Assembly: GCA_037439425.1 (NCBI GenBank)
Contig: JBBIWA010000048.1
Location: 1 to 40,650, forward strand
Direction of reading: 5' to 3'
Length of the DNA stretch: 40,650 bases
Source of the DNA: JBBIWA01 sp037439425
GTDB taxonomy: Bacteria; Acidobacteriota; Blastocatellia; RBC074
A program made the translations under genes and the position numbers. Below the pieces are notes generated by a model that worked only from the letters and a program-made list of their open reading frames with translations, made no database searches and was not told the DNA's origin. Shown piece by piece: positions 7,712 to 15,211 of this stretch. Every line of letters begins with the position of its first letter. Position 1 is the first letter of the stretch.

Positions 7712-7744
7712 CTAACAACAACAGCAGCAACAACAGAGAGTCAT
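7712..7744 (-). CDS. Poly-cysteine leader peptide (MTLCCCCCCC)
   Basis: An 11-codon frame reads ATG ACT CTC, then seven cysteine codons (TGT TGT TGC TGC TGT TGT TGT), then TAG. It lies on the same strand as the sulfate assimilation operon and ends 214 nt before sat. Runs of the codon for the end product are the classic signature of a ribosome-stalling attenuator, and poly-Cys upstream frames that respond to cysteine have been described in mycobacteria ahead of sulfur genes. No Shine-Dalgarno precedes this ATG. The same frame is open further up to an ATG at 7844-7846, which would give 44 residues with three extra cysteines (CC and C) before the run and has a weak AGGT upstream. Either start ends in the same Cys7-stop. 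Confidence 0.75.
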   Translation of the reverse strand: MTLCCCCCCC

Positions 7745-7841
7745 GCGGCAGGGGAGGATGGCACAGCAGTGGGAGAAGGGAGATAACAGGCTGCTACTCA
7801 GCAGCGATAAAGTGGGTAAGCGTTTAGGGCTTCCAGATCGT

Positions 7842-7847
7842 ATCATA
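7842..7847 (-). promoter_or_regulatory. Possible -10 element for the sulfate operon
   Basis: TATGAT on the minus strand matches the sigma-70 -10 consensus at five of six positions and would place transcription start near 7835, about 90 nt before the short leader peptide. No good -35 is seen at the right distance. The hexamer overlaps the ATG (7844-7846) of the longer leader reading frame, so if it is the true -10 only the short peptide could be made. Weak call. Confidence 0.25.
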
Positions 7848-8042
7848 ATCTCTTACCTGCTCTGGAGCCAGCAGGACGCTGGCGAGGGCCCGGACATCGG
7901 AAGCTGCCTGGAGATGTCCACGGCCTAGTTAATTACCTGCGCGGCGCTTGCCGCACGTAAGTGCTCGTTTTTTGACTGGAAACGAGCCGTAGCCAGGACT
8001 CGTTAGAGTCGACCCGTTAGGGTTAGCTCACCATCTCAAAAC

Positions 8043-8072
8043 GATGATCGAAGATCGCGATCTTCTATCATC
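8043..8072. repeat. 30-bp near-perfect palindrome
   Basis: GATGAT and ATCATC flank the perfect 16-bp palindrome GAAGATCGCGATCTTC, with a single mismatch between the arms. It could be a regulator-binding site or the core of a dispersed palindromic repeat. It lies about 200 bp upstream of the proposed start of the sulfate operon transcript. No U-run follows on either strand. Confidence 0.6.
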
Positions 8073-8126
8073 TACCTTCAATCTTCGTCTAGCTGTGGTG
8101 AGTAATGTTCACCTCGGCCCGTGTTT

Positions 8127-8313
8127 TTGGTTACTGACGTCTGCCACACTGCCCGTTGCCGCGGCCGCAAGTCCTGTTTAATGACAGACGACAGAGCCTG
8201 GAACTGGTGCCGCCGTTCCAGAGTGTCGTGACCCAAATAACGTAGTTCACCAGCTTACGCCGGATCACTGAGCCTCACTTGAGTGTTTGCGAGAAGAAAA
8301 GTCAGTAACCAAA
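8127..8313. repeat. 13-bp inverted repeat pair bounding 187 bp
   Basis: TTTGGTTACTGAC at 8127-8139 and its exact reverse complement at 8301-8313 bound a 187-bp segment with no reading frame. A further direct copy, TTTGGTTACT, follows at 8321-8330. The arrangement resembles a miniature inverted-repeat element, but no target-site duplication is visible at the borders. Confidence 0.5.
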
Positions 8314-8330
8314 CAGGACGTTTGGTTACT
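8290..8330 (-). terminator. Probable terminator of the flagellar operon
   Basis: AGTAACCAAA and TTTGGTTACT form a perfect 10-bp stem with a 7-nt loop (8304-8330). Read on the minus strand, the stem is followed by GACTTTTCTTCTC, a moderately T-rich tract. It lies about 310 nt after the last flagellar gene and upstream of the sulfate operon, on the same strand, so it would insulate the two. The distance from the gene end lowers confidence. Confidence 0.45.
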
Positions 8331-8644
8331 TTCCTTATTCCTCTCGCGCCGCGCACTCAACCTTCGTAATCTTAGTCGAAAACCACTATCTTCAGTGATG
8401 CGCCCTTTATACACGCTCAGTCCCACTTCTGTCAACTCAATTCAACGGTCTTCAGTGGCGTAGCATTTTCATGGGTCTCATTCTCAGGGCGTCGTCAAAG
8501 ACGACCTGTAAAGACTCTTCTGAACTGCTGCTCTTTCTCTTTGAGATCAGTCATCAGTTTTCAATGGTCAGAGTCCAGCAGGCGTTCACCACCTGAGCGC
8601 TCGGGGAATTGTGCCCTTGACCAGCGAGGCGCGCAGGGTGGTAA

Positions 8645-9079
8645 CTAACCTTTGAGATCGCAGGCCACAGGGGTGGGGACATGAGACTGATGGTAAGCAT
8701 TGAGGGCGCGCGCGCCAAGATCAAGTTGTCGCAACGCCAGAGCAGTCTCTGCGCGCAGAGATTCTAGGCGGCAGCGCGTGGCGAAATCCTGCTGGATGAT
8801 TTGAGCCAGAACCGTTTTCACACGCTCCGCTGGCGCAAGGCAGGCGGTGGGGAATCTATCAGCGCCCAGCAGGCGCGTCAATTCACGCTGATGCTCTTCA
8901 ATCTGGGCCAGCACAGCTTGGCGGCTCTGGACGATGCTGAAGAGCGCTGAGAAATCGTCCTCGGCCACCACTTCGTACTCGCGGCGGGCCAGAGCCAGCA
9001 ATTCCGTGAGGCGGTCACACTCGGCCCGTAGCGTCGCCAGCAATTGCGCTTCTCTGTTTTCGGTCGCCATTTCTCTCAT
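8645..9079 (-). CDS. FliT/FlgN-like flagellar chaperone (putative)
   Basis: A 144-residue, mostly helical, coiled-coil-prone protein placed directly after fliS (7-nt gap), where many bacteria carry fliT or a FlgN-family export chaperone. The sequence has long charged heptad-like runs such as EVVAEDDFSALFSIVQSRQA and RVKTVLAQIIQQDFATRCRLESL, a pattern seen in FlgN proteins. No catalytic motif is present. Its likely role is to bind late filament proteins (hook-associated proteins or FliD) before export. The assignment rests on position, size and helix pattern rather than strong sequence identity. A second ATG, three codons in (9070), is an alternative start. Confidence 0.65.
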   Translation of the reverse strand: MREMATENREAQLLATLRAECDRLTELLALARREYEVVAEDDFSALFSIVQSRQAVLAQIEEHQRELTRLLGADRFPTACLAPAERVKTVLAQIIQQDFATRCRLESLRAETALALRQLDLGARALNAYHQSHVPTPVACDLKG

Positions 9080-9086
9080 CGCTCGC

Positions 9087-9536
9087 TCAAGCTGTGCAGA
9101 TCAACAGTGGTTTTTCTGGTGGCCGAGTCCGGGACCCGGGGGCAGCTCTCTCGTCACGCTCGTAGTGCTGGCTCAACTGCTCCCAGCTCTCACGCAGCGC
9201 GGTGAGCAGGCCGATCACCTCCTCATAGGGAGCCACTTCAAGCCGCGCGCTCGCCTGCAGCATGCGAGTGGTCATATAGTCATAGAGCCGCTCCAGATTG
9301 TGTGCAATCTCTCCCCCCTGCTCAAAGTCCAAAATCCCGCGCAGGTAAGAGATGATGTCCAGAGCGCGATTAGTCGCCTCGCTCTTGGCGGCTATATCCT
9401 TGGCCTCAAGAGCGGCTTTTGCCTGATTGAGAAAGTGGACGGCGCCATCATAAAGCGCGGTGATCTGGCGCAACGGATTGGCCGTCTGCACGGCCATCCG
9501 CTGGTAATGGTTGAGGGCATAACTGAGTGCTGGCAC
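9087..9536 (-). CDS. fliS: Flagellar export chaperone FliS
   Basis: Binds the C terminus of flagellin and prevents early polymerisation in the cytoplasm. The 149-residue protein (family usually 120-150) starts near the typical YxxxxVxTANPxxLIxxLYDGAxxFLxxA pattern: ALNHYQRMAVQTANPLRQITALYDGAVHFL in two parts around residues 7-36. It has the helical ALDIISYLRGILDFEQGGEIAHNL and LYDYM (about 85) segments of the family. The start codon is GTG with GGAGG 5 nt upstream. It follows fliD by 84 nt and is co-directional with fliC, as in most flagellar filament operons. The C-terminal 20 residues are poorly conserved and proline-rich. Confidence 0.93.
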   Translation of the reverse strand: MPALSYALNHYQRMAVQTANPLRQITALYDGAVHFLNQAKAALEAKDIAAKSEATNRALDIISYLRGILDFEQGGEIAHNLERLYDYMTTRMLQASARLEVAPYEEVIGLLTALRESWEQLSQHYERDERAAPGSRTRPPEKPLLICTA

Positions 9537-9620
9537 GATGCCTCCGTCTGGATAAATGGCCGGGGAAAGCAGCCGACAGCTTGCAGCGCTACCGGCTCCT
9601 CCCAGGAAGCTCTTCGCTTG

Positions 9621-11549
9621 CTACTCCCTGATATTCAAATTGGCGTTCAACTGCTGAACGATATTGCCCAGCGAAGTGCTCTGCGCATTAAGCTGGGTCA
9701 GCGCGGCTTCGACTGCGGCGAACCTGCGTTCTAGGGCGCGGCGCTGAGCGGCCAGATTGGTCTTCAGTCGCTCGATTGACGCATCGAGCGATTTGAGCGA
9801 ATCCTTGAACCCATCAATCGCCTTGGTGAAAGCTCCCGAGGCAGTATCGGTCAGCGAGATGGCCGCGTCACGCAGCGGATTGGCAATCCCGCGATAGATG
9901 GTCACATTGCCAGTAGTGCCTGTGGCTGCGGTTACCAGCACGGACAAACCTTCAGCTGCATTGCCGGCCGCAGCCGTGAGCGTCTGCCCTGCACCGCTTG
10001 CGGCGACGCCATTGATTGTTCCCACGACGTCTGTGCCTGTTCCCGTCCTGAGACTATTTCCAATGCCGCTGGTCACTACTCCTTGCTGAGTAGCATCCGC
10101 GGTCGAAACGACCGTGAAGCTCGCGGCTGAACCATAATCGCTGGTAGTCAGTTTCAGCTTGCCCGTCCCATCATCAGAGGCGAGCACTTTGATGCCACCT
10201 TGAGCGAGCGCTGTGTTAATGTCAGAGATGATCTGCGTCAGATTTCGCCCTGCTGCGAGTGTGACCTCAACGGTCTTGCCTGCCGAGGTGAATGTCAGGG
10301 TCTCAGAGTTAGTCAGTGTGTCTGAAGCGCCGAATGTCTGAGTCCCTGTGACAGAACCCTTAGTCGCCTGCGCGGTTACGGTTACTGCGTAGGTTCCAGC
10401 TCGGGTTGCGGTCGTGGCCGCAGCGAAAGTGATGCCGGTAGTATCCGAAGTGCCGGATGTCTGGAACAGAGCTCTAACATCGGCGAAGTTGTTGCTGAGC
10501 GCAGCCTCCAGCGTGGCGCTGTCAATTGTGAGACTCCCATCGCTATTGCGCCCGATGCCGATCTCAGCCAGTGAAGTGAATTTACCTGCGGTGGTCGTCA
10601 GAGCCGTTAAAGTATCTCGCAGTTGATCTTGAACCGTGCGCAGAATTGGATCGCCAGCCAGCGGCGATCCTTTCACGTTTCGCTGCTCGTTGATGAAGTC
10701 GTTGACCTTGTTATAGGCAGCCACGAAGTCGTTGACTCTCTTCTTGAGATCGGCTGTATCTGCACTGACTGCGATCGTCGCGGTGCCGGTCGCCAGCAGA
10801 TTGATCTTCAACCCATCAATCGCGGTGACGGTATTCGAGGCGCTCGTAAGCGACAGGCCATTCAGCGTGAAGGTGGCATCCTGTCCTGCCACATCGGCTG
10901 CGCCAAAGCCAAGCGCCTGACTGCCTGAGATGGCATTGAGATCGAGGCCGCTGGCATCAATTGTCAGTGTATTAGCTGCCCCTGTTGCGGCGCTGCTCAG
11001 CACGAGTTTGTAAGGTTTGGCAGCATCGCTGGCTGCACCGGTGTTGATCACCAGCGCTTTGACGCCGATGTTGGCGTCGTTGATCGCTTTAGCCAGTCCA
11101 TTGAGCGAGCTGTTGGCGCTCGTAATGGTAATGCTGCGTGTGGCTCCAGACCCAACTGTGATCTTGAAGGTGCCTATTCCGATAGGTACCGCACCGGGAT
11201 CGGCAAAGGAGGCGCTCGAACGCACTTCGGCAGTAGCCAATCTGGTCACGTTCAAATCGAAGGTGCCAGAGACTGGATTGCCAGTGATGCTGGCCGTGGC
11301 GACAGAATTATTGGAAGAAGTCGCTGTCAATCCTGAAGCCTGGCTCGGAGTGACGAGTGAGTCCAGGGCTGTGCGCAGCCCCAGCACCAGCGCGCTGAAA
11401 CTTTGCACAGCGGCTTGTTTCTTCTGGAGCGTCGTAGCGCGCGCTTCCAATTGCTTGAGTGGGCGGCTGGCTTCCTGGATCAGGGCATCGGTGATCTTGC
11501 CGAAATCAATACCACTGCCAAGACCGGCAAAACTGATCGCTGCTGCCAT
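9621..11549 (-). CDS. fliD: Flagellar filament cap protein FliD (HAP2)
   Basis: Forms the cap at the filament tip and helps flagellin insert outside the cell. The 642-residue protein is within the family range. The N-terminal region reads FAGLGSGIDFGKITDALIQE, the almost invariant FliD start, followed by helices (LKQLEARATTLQKKQAAVQ). The middle is threonine/serine/glycine-rich with repeated beta-type segments. The C-terminal helical region (LKSLDASIERLKTNLAAQRRALERRF, in parts) ends with LNAQSTSLGNIVQQLNANLNIRE-like residues. TAGGAG precedes the ATG. The central domain is surface exposed and low in lysine, as expected for a variable filament protein. It lies between flaG and fliS. Confidence 0.95.
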   Translation of the reverse strand: MAAAISFAGLGSGIDFGKITDALIQEASRPLKQLEARATTLQKKQAAVQSFSALVLGLRTALDSLVTPSQASGLTATSSNNSVATASITGNPVSGTFDLNVTRLATAEVRSSASFADPGAVPIGIGTFKITVGSGATRSITITSANSSLNGLAKAINDANIGVKALVINTGAASDAAKPYKLVLSSAATGAANTLTIDASGLDLNAISGSQALGFGAADVAGQDATFTLNGLSLTSASNTVTAIDGLKINLLATGTATIAVSADTADLKKRVNDFVAAYNKVNDFINEQRNVKGSPLAGDPILRTVQDQLRDTLTALTTTAGKFTSLAEIGIGRNSDGSLTIDSATLEAALSNNFADVRALFQTSGTSDTTGITFAAATTATRAGTYAVTVTAQATKGSVTGTQTFGASDTLTNSETLTFTSAGKTVEVTLAAGRNLTQIISDINTALAQGGIKVLASDDGTGKLKLTTSDYGSAASFTVVSTADATQQGVVTSGIGNSLRTGTGTDVVGTINGVAASGAGQTLTAAAGNAAEGLSVLVTAATGTTGNVTIYRGIANPLRDAAISLTDTASGAFTKAIDGFKDSLKSLDASIERLKTNLAAQRRALERRFAAVEAALTQLNAQSTSLGNIVQQLNANLNIRE

Positions 11550-11627
11550 CTCCTATCTCCTGGTTGGTCAGCAGGCCCGCCTGGGCCGAAGACTGAATCG
11601 GTCAAGGAAGGAAGGCAGGCCATCTTC

Positions 11628-11999
11628 TCAAACGTGTTTATCTACGAGCAGCCCGGCAGCCTTGCCCAGCGCCTGAGCCAATCTGAGAGAGACTTCGGGC
11701 GGAATCTGCTTGAGCACTTCACCGGTAGCTTCATCCACGATCTTGATGATCACTCGCTTGCTTTCGTCGTCAATCTGGAAACGCAAGCCATAATCTAGGG
11801 CTTTCACTGCTTCGTTAATCCCCTTGACGGCTTGCGCAAGCGCCTCCGTAGACTCTCTCTCCTGCTCGCTGACAGCCTCTCTGACTCTTACTGGGAGCCC
11901 CTCTCTGCTGGCAGTCTCCGGCCGAGCAGAGCTTCCTAAAGATAGCTGATTGAAAGCTTCGGTGCTCCTTAGTACCGCCCTGATCGCATCAAACTGCAT
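11628..11999 (-). CDS. flaG: FlaG family protein
   Basis: FlaG proteins influence filament length in several bacteria, though the mechanism is unclear. This 123-residue protein has the diagnostic C-terminal FlaG motif: LRFQIDDESKRVIIKIVD (about 72-89) followed by TGEVLKQIPPE. The N-terminal half is polar and variable. AAGGAGG lies 5 nt before the ATG. The gene sits between fliC and fliD, its usual place, and is separated from fliC by a 77-nt gap that holds a strong hairpin. Confidence 0.92.
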   Translation of the reverse strand: MQFDAIRAVLRSTEAFNQLSLGSSARPETASREGLPVRVREAVSEQERESTEALAQAVKGINEAVKALDYGLRFQIDDESKRVIIKIVDEATGEVLKQIPPEVSLRLAQALGKAAGLLVDKHV

Positions 12000-12021
12000 A
12001 GTTCCCTCCTTAACGAAGGTG

Positions 12022-12053
12022 GGTGGAGCGCGAGCTGAAGCTCACACTCCACC
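12022..12053 (-). terminator. 14-bp hairpin after flagellin gene
   Basis: On the minus strand GGTGGAGTGTGAGC and GCTCGCGCTCCACC pair over 14 positions (two G-U pairs) around a TTCA loop. It sits 24 nt after the fliC stop and 23 nt before the flaG start. No U-run follows, so it is more likely a partial terminator or 3' stabiliser. Such an element would allow far more flagellin than cap protein from one promoter. Confidence 0.55.
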
Positions 12054-12076
12054 GAAGATCAGGTTACTAAAAGCGA

Positions 12077-13588
12077 TTACCTGAGCAGGGAGAGTACGCT
12101 CTGCACCGAAGCGTTCGCCTGCGCCAGCGCGGCGATACCCGACTGCTGGAGCACTTGCAGACGCGTGAGGTTCGACGCTTCAGAGGCTACATCTGCATCC
12201 CGGATGCGCGACTCGGCGGCCTGGAAGTTAGTGATCTGTGAGGTCGCCAGTTCAATGGCCTGCAGCAACCGGTTCTGACCGGCACCGACCACGCCCTGCA
12301 CCTTGCCCAGGTTAGTGATCGCGGTCTTGATCGCATCGAGCGCCGCTTTGGCGCCAGCCGCTCCACCCGTGCCGCTGCCCGCCGTCACGGTGATCGAACC
12401 GGTCGCTGTCGTACCGTTGTTGGCCGAGCCGGAATTGGCATTTTCCACATTAAGCGCGAAGGTATTCTTGGTCGAAACGATCTTGACCGTCGCGCCCGTG
12501 GTATTGACGGCAAAGATGCCCGCATCACGCAAGGTCGCATTGCTGTTAATCGCCGTCACTATATTGGCGGCGCTGGTGTTAGCAGAGGTGGCGGTAGTGA
12601 AGGAGACCTGAGTGATCGTGCCGCTGCTGCCGATGGTAAAGTCCAGGTTCTGAGTCGCAGCCGCGCCTGCCGCATTACCTGTCAGCGTGGCACTGTTAGC
12701 GGCGCTGGTGATCTGTACCGTGGTGCCAATACCGGTCTGGTTCGCAGCCGCAGCTGAGGAGACCACAGTAAAGAAATTGGCGCTGGAGAATTTTAGATTG
12801 CCCGATGAATCAACACTGGCTGTAATGCCTGCCGTCTTCAAATTAGTATCAGCCTGCAATTGGGTGAGCACAGAGTTAGCGCTCTGCCCAGCGGTCAGAG
12901 CGACAGTAGCGGTCGTCAAGGCCCCAGTTGCGCCAACATACTGGAAGGTCAGCGTCTCGGCCGCTGTCAGAGTTGCGCTGGAGGAACCGAAGTTGATTCC
13001 ACCCGAAGCCGTTACCGTTCCCGTGGTGGCTCCGATGTTGAGATTGCTCAATCCCAGGTTGGTCGCATCCACCCGATTCGCCGAGCCAGACAGATCTATC
13101 GTCACACCATTGTTAGTATTCGAGGCCGCAAAAGTATCGCTGCCGCCACCAATGATTGTCGTCAGCGTCGTGTTGTTCGTTCCGTTCTGAACGAGCCCGA
13201 TATTTTGCGCCTGGCGTGTGATTTCGCTCAGCACCTTGCTGAACTCGTCTTGCAGCGTATCGCGATTGCCCGTGAAAGTATCGGAAGCCGATTGCGCCGC
13301 GAGCGTGGCAGCCCGGTCGAGCAGATTCGAGATCGTATTGAGACCGCCGTCAATGATCTGCAAAGTCGAAAGAGCGTCGTTAGCGTTTCGCACCCCCTGA
13401 GTGATAATGGCAATATCGCTGCGGAATTTATTGGCCAAGGCCAATCCGGCAGCGTCATCGCCCGAAGCATTGATTCGCAGCCCTGAAGTCAGACGCCCCA
13501 CGGTCTTAGCCAGACTCTGCTGGGTCCGGCTGAGTTGCGTCTGCGCATTAAGTGAAGTGATGTTATTGACTACGCTAAAACTAGGCAT
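12077..13588 (-). CDS. fliC: Flagellin
   Basis: Main subunit of the flagellar filament. The 503-residue protein has the conserved D0/D1 ends: N-terminal VVNNITSLNAQTQLSRTQ and RLTSGLRINASGDDAAGLA (about 33-51), and C-terminal ITNFQAAESRIRDADVASE with a final ASVQSVLSLLR. The middle (about 140-410) is Thr/Ala/Ser/Gly-rich and variable, as expected for the surface-exposed D2/D3 region. AAGGAGG lies 7 nt before the ATG, and a sigma-28 promoter is found about 90-120 nt upstream. It is the only flagellin gene in the window and heads the operon fliC-flaG-fliD-fliS-fliT/flgN. No signal peptide, consistent with type III export. Confidence 0.97.
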   Translation of the reverse strand: MPSFSVVNNITSLNAQTQLSRTQQSLAKTVGRLTSGLRINASGDDAAGLALANKFRSDIAIITQGVRNANDALSTLQIIDGGLNTISNLLDRAATLAAQSASDTFTGNRDTLQDEFSKVLSEITRQAQNIGLVQNGTNNTTLTTIIGGGSDTFAASNTNNGVTIDLSGSANRVDATNLGLSNLNIGATTGTVTASGGINFGSSSATLTAAETLTFQYVGATGALTTATVALTAGQSANSVLTQLQADTNLKTAGITASVDSSGNLKFSSANFFTVVSSAAAANQTGIGTTVQITSAANSATLTGNAAGAAATQNLDFTIGSSGTITQVSFTTATSANTSAANIVTAINSNATLRDAGIFAVNTTGATVKIVSTKNTFALNVENANSGSANNGTTATGSITVTAGSGTGGAAGAKAALDAIKTAITNLGKVQGVVGAGQNRLLQAIELATSQITNFQAAESRIRDADVASEASNLTRLQVLQQSGIAALAQANASVQSVLSLLR

Positions 13589-13679
13589 GTTATTTCCTCC
13601 TTGGAATTGGCCTCTGGCATCCTTGCCTCGGCAGTAGTGATGAGGGCAGCCATTGTCCTGACTGCTCTTACACCATTAC

Positions 13680-13707
13680 GTATCGGATCTACTCCCCGGA
13701 AACTTTA
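13680..13707 (-). promoter_or_regulatory. Sigma-28 (FliA) promoter of fliC
   Basis: On the minus strand TAAAGTTT (13700-13707) is followed after 12 nt by TCCGATAC (13680-13687). The enterobacterial FliA consensus is TAAAGTTT-N11-GCCGATAA, so the -35 match is perfect, the -10 matches six of eight and the spacing is one longer. Transcription would start near 13672, giving a leader of about 85 nt before the flagellin ATG. It overlaps one arm of a short CTCCCGG/CCGGGGAG inverted repeat. Confidence 0.75.
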
Positions 13708-13908
13708 GCCGGGAGTTGCCTGACGAGCCTGCAACGACTCCAAGCAATGACATTTCCTGTCACCGGAGCGCAGTTCTCTCCCGGCCCCCGCTCTCAATAT
13801 AGAGCAGGCTGGTAGGAAGGCAACCTCTCTAGTGCCACACAGTCCTGCCCGGTGGAGACCAGGCAAGCGCTGCAAGCTGTCTCAAGCAGTGAACTGCTAG
13901 AGTGCTGC
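13708..13908. other. Gap between EVE gene and fliC promoter
   Basis: Non-coding. It contains short stems such as AGCAGT/ACTGCT just after the EVE-gene stop on the minus strand, but no T-run and no convincing terminator. No reading frame with a ribosome binding site is seen. Confidence 0.5.
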
Positions 13909-14319
13909 TTAAAGGTTAAGTAGATCGGCGAGAACTTCCCAGTGCTGATCCGACACCGGCATGACTGAGAGGCGAGGCAGGCGCACGAGATCAAAATCAC
14001 TGAGTCCTCCCCTGGCTTTGATATCGGCCAGGGTTAGTGGTCGGCTGAGGCGACGTTTGGGCCTGATGTTGACCACCACCACCCGTTCATCGTTTTCCTT
14101 CGGATCCGGATAGGCATCACTGATGGCCTCCGCGATCCCAACAATCGCTCTCTCATCTCCTGAATGGTAGATAAAAATTTCATCACCCAACCTGACCTCA
14201 CGCAAATTTTTGAGCGCCAGGTTGTTTGACACTCCATCCCAGACCGTCTTCTTTTCTCGTTCTAAATCGGCAAAGGAATACTCCCCAGGCTCTGTTTTGA
14301 ATAGCCACCGACGAGCCAT
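13909..14319 (-). CDS. EVE domain protein (PUA-like)
   Basis: EVE domains are PUA-like folds that read modified bases in DNA or RNA; bacterial single-domain members are mostly uncharacterised. The 136-residue protein matches the single-domain family: RRWLFKTEPGEYSFADLE at the N terminus, TVWDGVSNNLALKNLR (about 28-43), then GDEIFIYHSGDERAIVGIAE and a C-terminal SVMPVSDQHWEVL. These are the standard EVE landmarks (KTEP, WDGV, YHSG). GGAGGAGG lies 5 nt before the chosen ATG; a longer frame from 14358 is rejected. The neighbours (flagella on one side, rRNA and ribosomal-protein methyltransferases on the other) do not define a target. Confidence 0.92.
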   Translation of the reverse strand: MARRWLFKTEPGEYSFADLEREKKTVWDGVSNNLALKNLREVRLGDEIFIYHSGDERAIVGIAEAISDAYPDPKENDERVVVVNIRPKRRLSRPLTLADIKARGGLSDFDLVRLPRLSVMPVSDQHWEVLADLLNL

Positions 14320-15211
14320 TTTACCTCCTCCCACGTGGTCAGATAACCGGAGCACCATTTCAAATTCAGGTAGTCCAGAAGAATAGTAACAAGCATGTCA
14401 AGGCACCTCCAAAGCAGGTTTGAGTAATTCTGCCCCCCCGCTGTTGCATCAGTGACTTGCCATCCGGGTCGGGGTGAACTGGATGCTAGATGCAGTCACG
14501 CCAGGTTGTTGTAAGGCCGTCTGGGCGCTGCGGCTTCACAGAGAGTAGCCCTTCTTTCCTCACACACCCTCAGCGCCGGCACTTAAGCAACCGGGTCACG
14601 GTCTGTTCCGGCCATTTGGTCTTTTCCATCAAAGTCCCTCAGCGTTCAGAAAATTCAGTTTTACACACGTGGCAGATTAATTGCTCGATCTGTTTCTGCT
14701 GGCCCGTCCAGGCCCGATGTTGCCCTGGCCTCGTTGGCTGAACATCGGACACGCCGGATGGGGACAGCAAAATTGGCGATCGTTGTTGGCGTCTGGTTCA
14801 GACGTTTTCATCAATTCGGTCCTCGTGCGAAAAAACTAGACCGGATTATGCCTGATTCCTCTCCAGTTTTTCATCTTAATCTCACCTTATTTTTCTCCTG
14901 GGCTCTCCCATGGGCGGGCTTAAAAAATAAAGACGGGTCGCGCAAGCTGAAGACCGCGGTTTTCAGCTGCGGTCAGGAGCGGTCTATACTATAACGACGC
15001 TCAGGCGGCGTCTGGCGAGGCGTTGCCATTTTCGGGCCGCGGTCGAAGAGACTGAGGTAGCCAAAATTCTGCGCTTGAGCGCCTGACTGAGGCTGTGGGT
15101 TATGCAGCGTGATGGGCAAAGCCCAGCAAGAATTCGATTCCTTAATTCTTGACCGCAATTGTCAAATCAACTAAAGAGGGCTCCGATCCAAAATCTAAGA
15201 TTCAAAATCAT
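14320..15211. other. Non-coding gap before prmA, with alternative hairpins
   Basis: About 890 bp without a credible gene; frames at 14490-14741 and 14734-14994 lack ribosome binding sites and family features. Near its end, AGCTGAA/TTCAGCT (14945-14951 and 14962-14968) encloses ACCGCGGT, and the overlapping GACCGC (14952-14957) can instead pair with GCGGTC (14969-14974), so two stems exclude each other. A TATACT (14985-14990) lies just after and could be a -10 for prmA, with a poor -35. A GACGC/GCGTC stem follows at about 14996-15012. Confidence 0.5.

Larger units (their letters stand above)
7745..8644. other. Non-coding gap between sulfate operon and flagellar operon
   Basis: About 900 bp with no credible protein-coding gene. 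It should contain the start of sulfate-operon transcription and the end of flagellar transcription, both on the minus strand. It holds a long palindrome (8043-8072), an inverted repeat pair (8127-8139 and 8301-8313), a strong hairpin (8304-8330) and a small GTCGTC/GACGAC stem (8491-8505). A 61-codon plus-strand frame at 7743-7928 lies antisense to the leader peptide and has no ribosome binding site. Confidence 0.7.

Noticed and set aside
7743..7928. Plus-strand frame of 61 codons
   Set aside because: Antisense to the poly-Cys leader, no Shine-Dalgarno, no recognisable composition.
14396..14401. Perfect TTGACA on the minus strand before the EVE gene
   Set aside because: No acceptable -10 lies 16-18 nt downstream, so it is not called a promoter.
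14490..14994. Two plus-strand frames of 83 and 86 codons
   Set aside because: No ribosome binding sites, no family features, and rich in rare composition; treated as non-coding.
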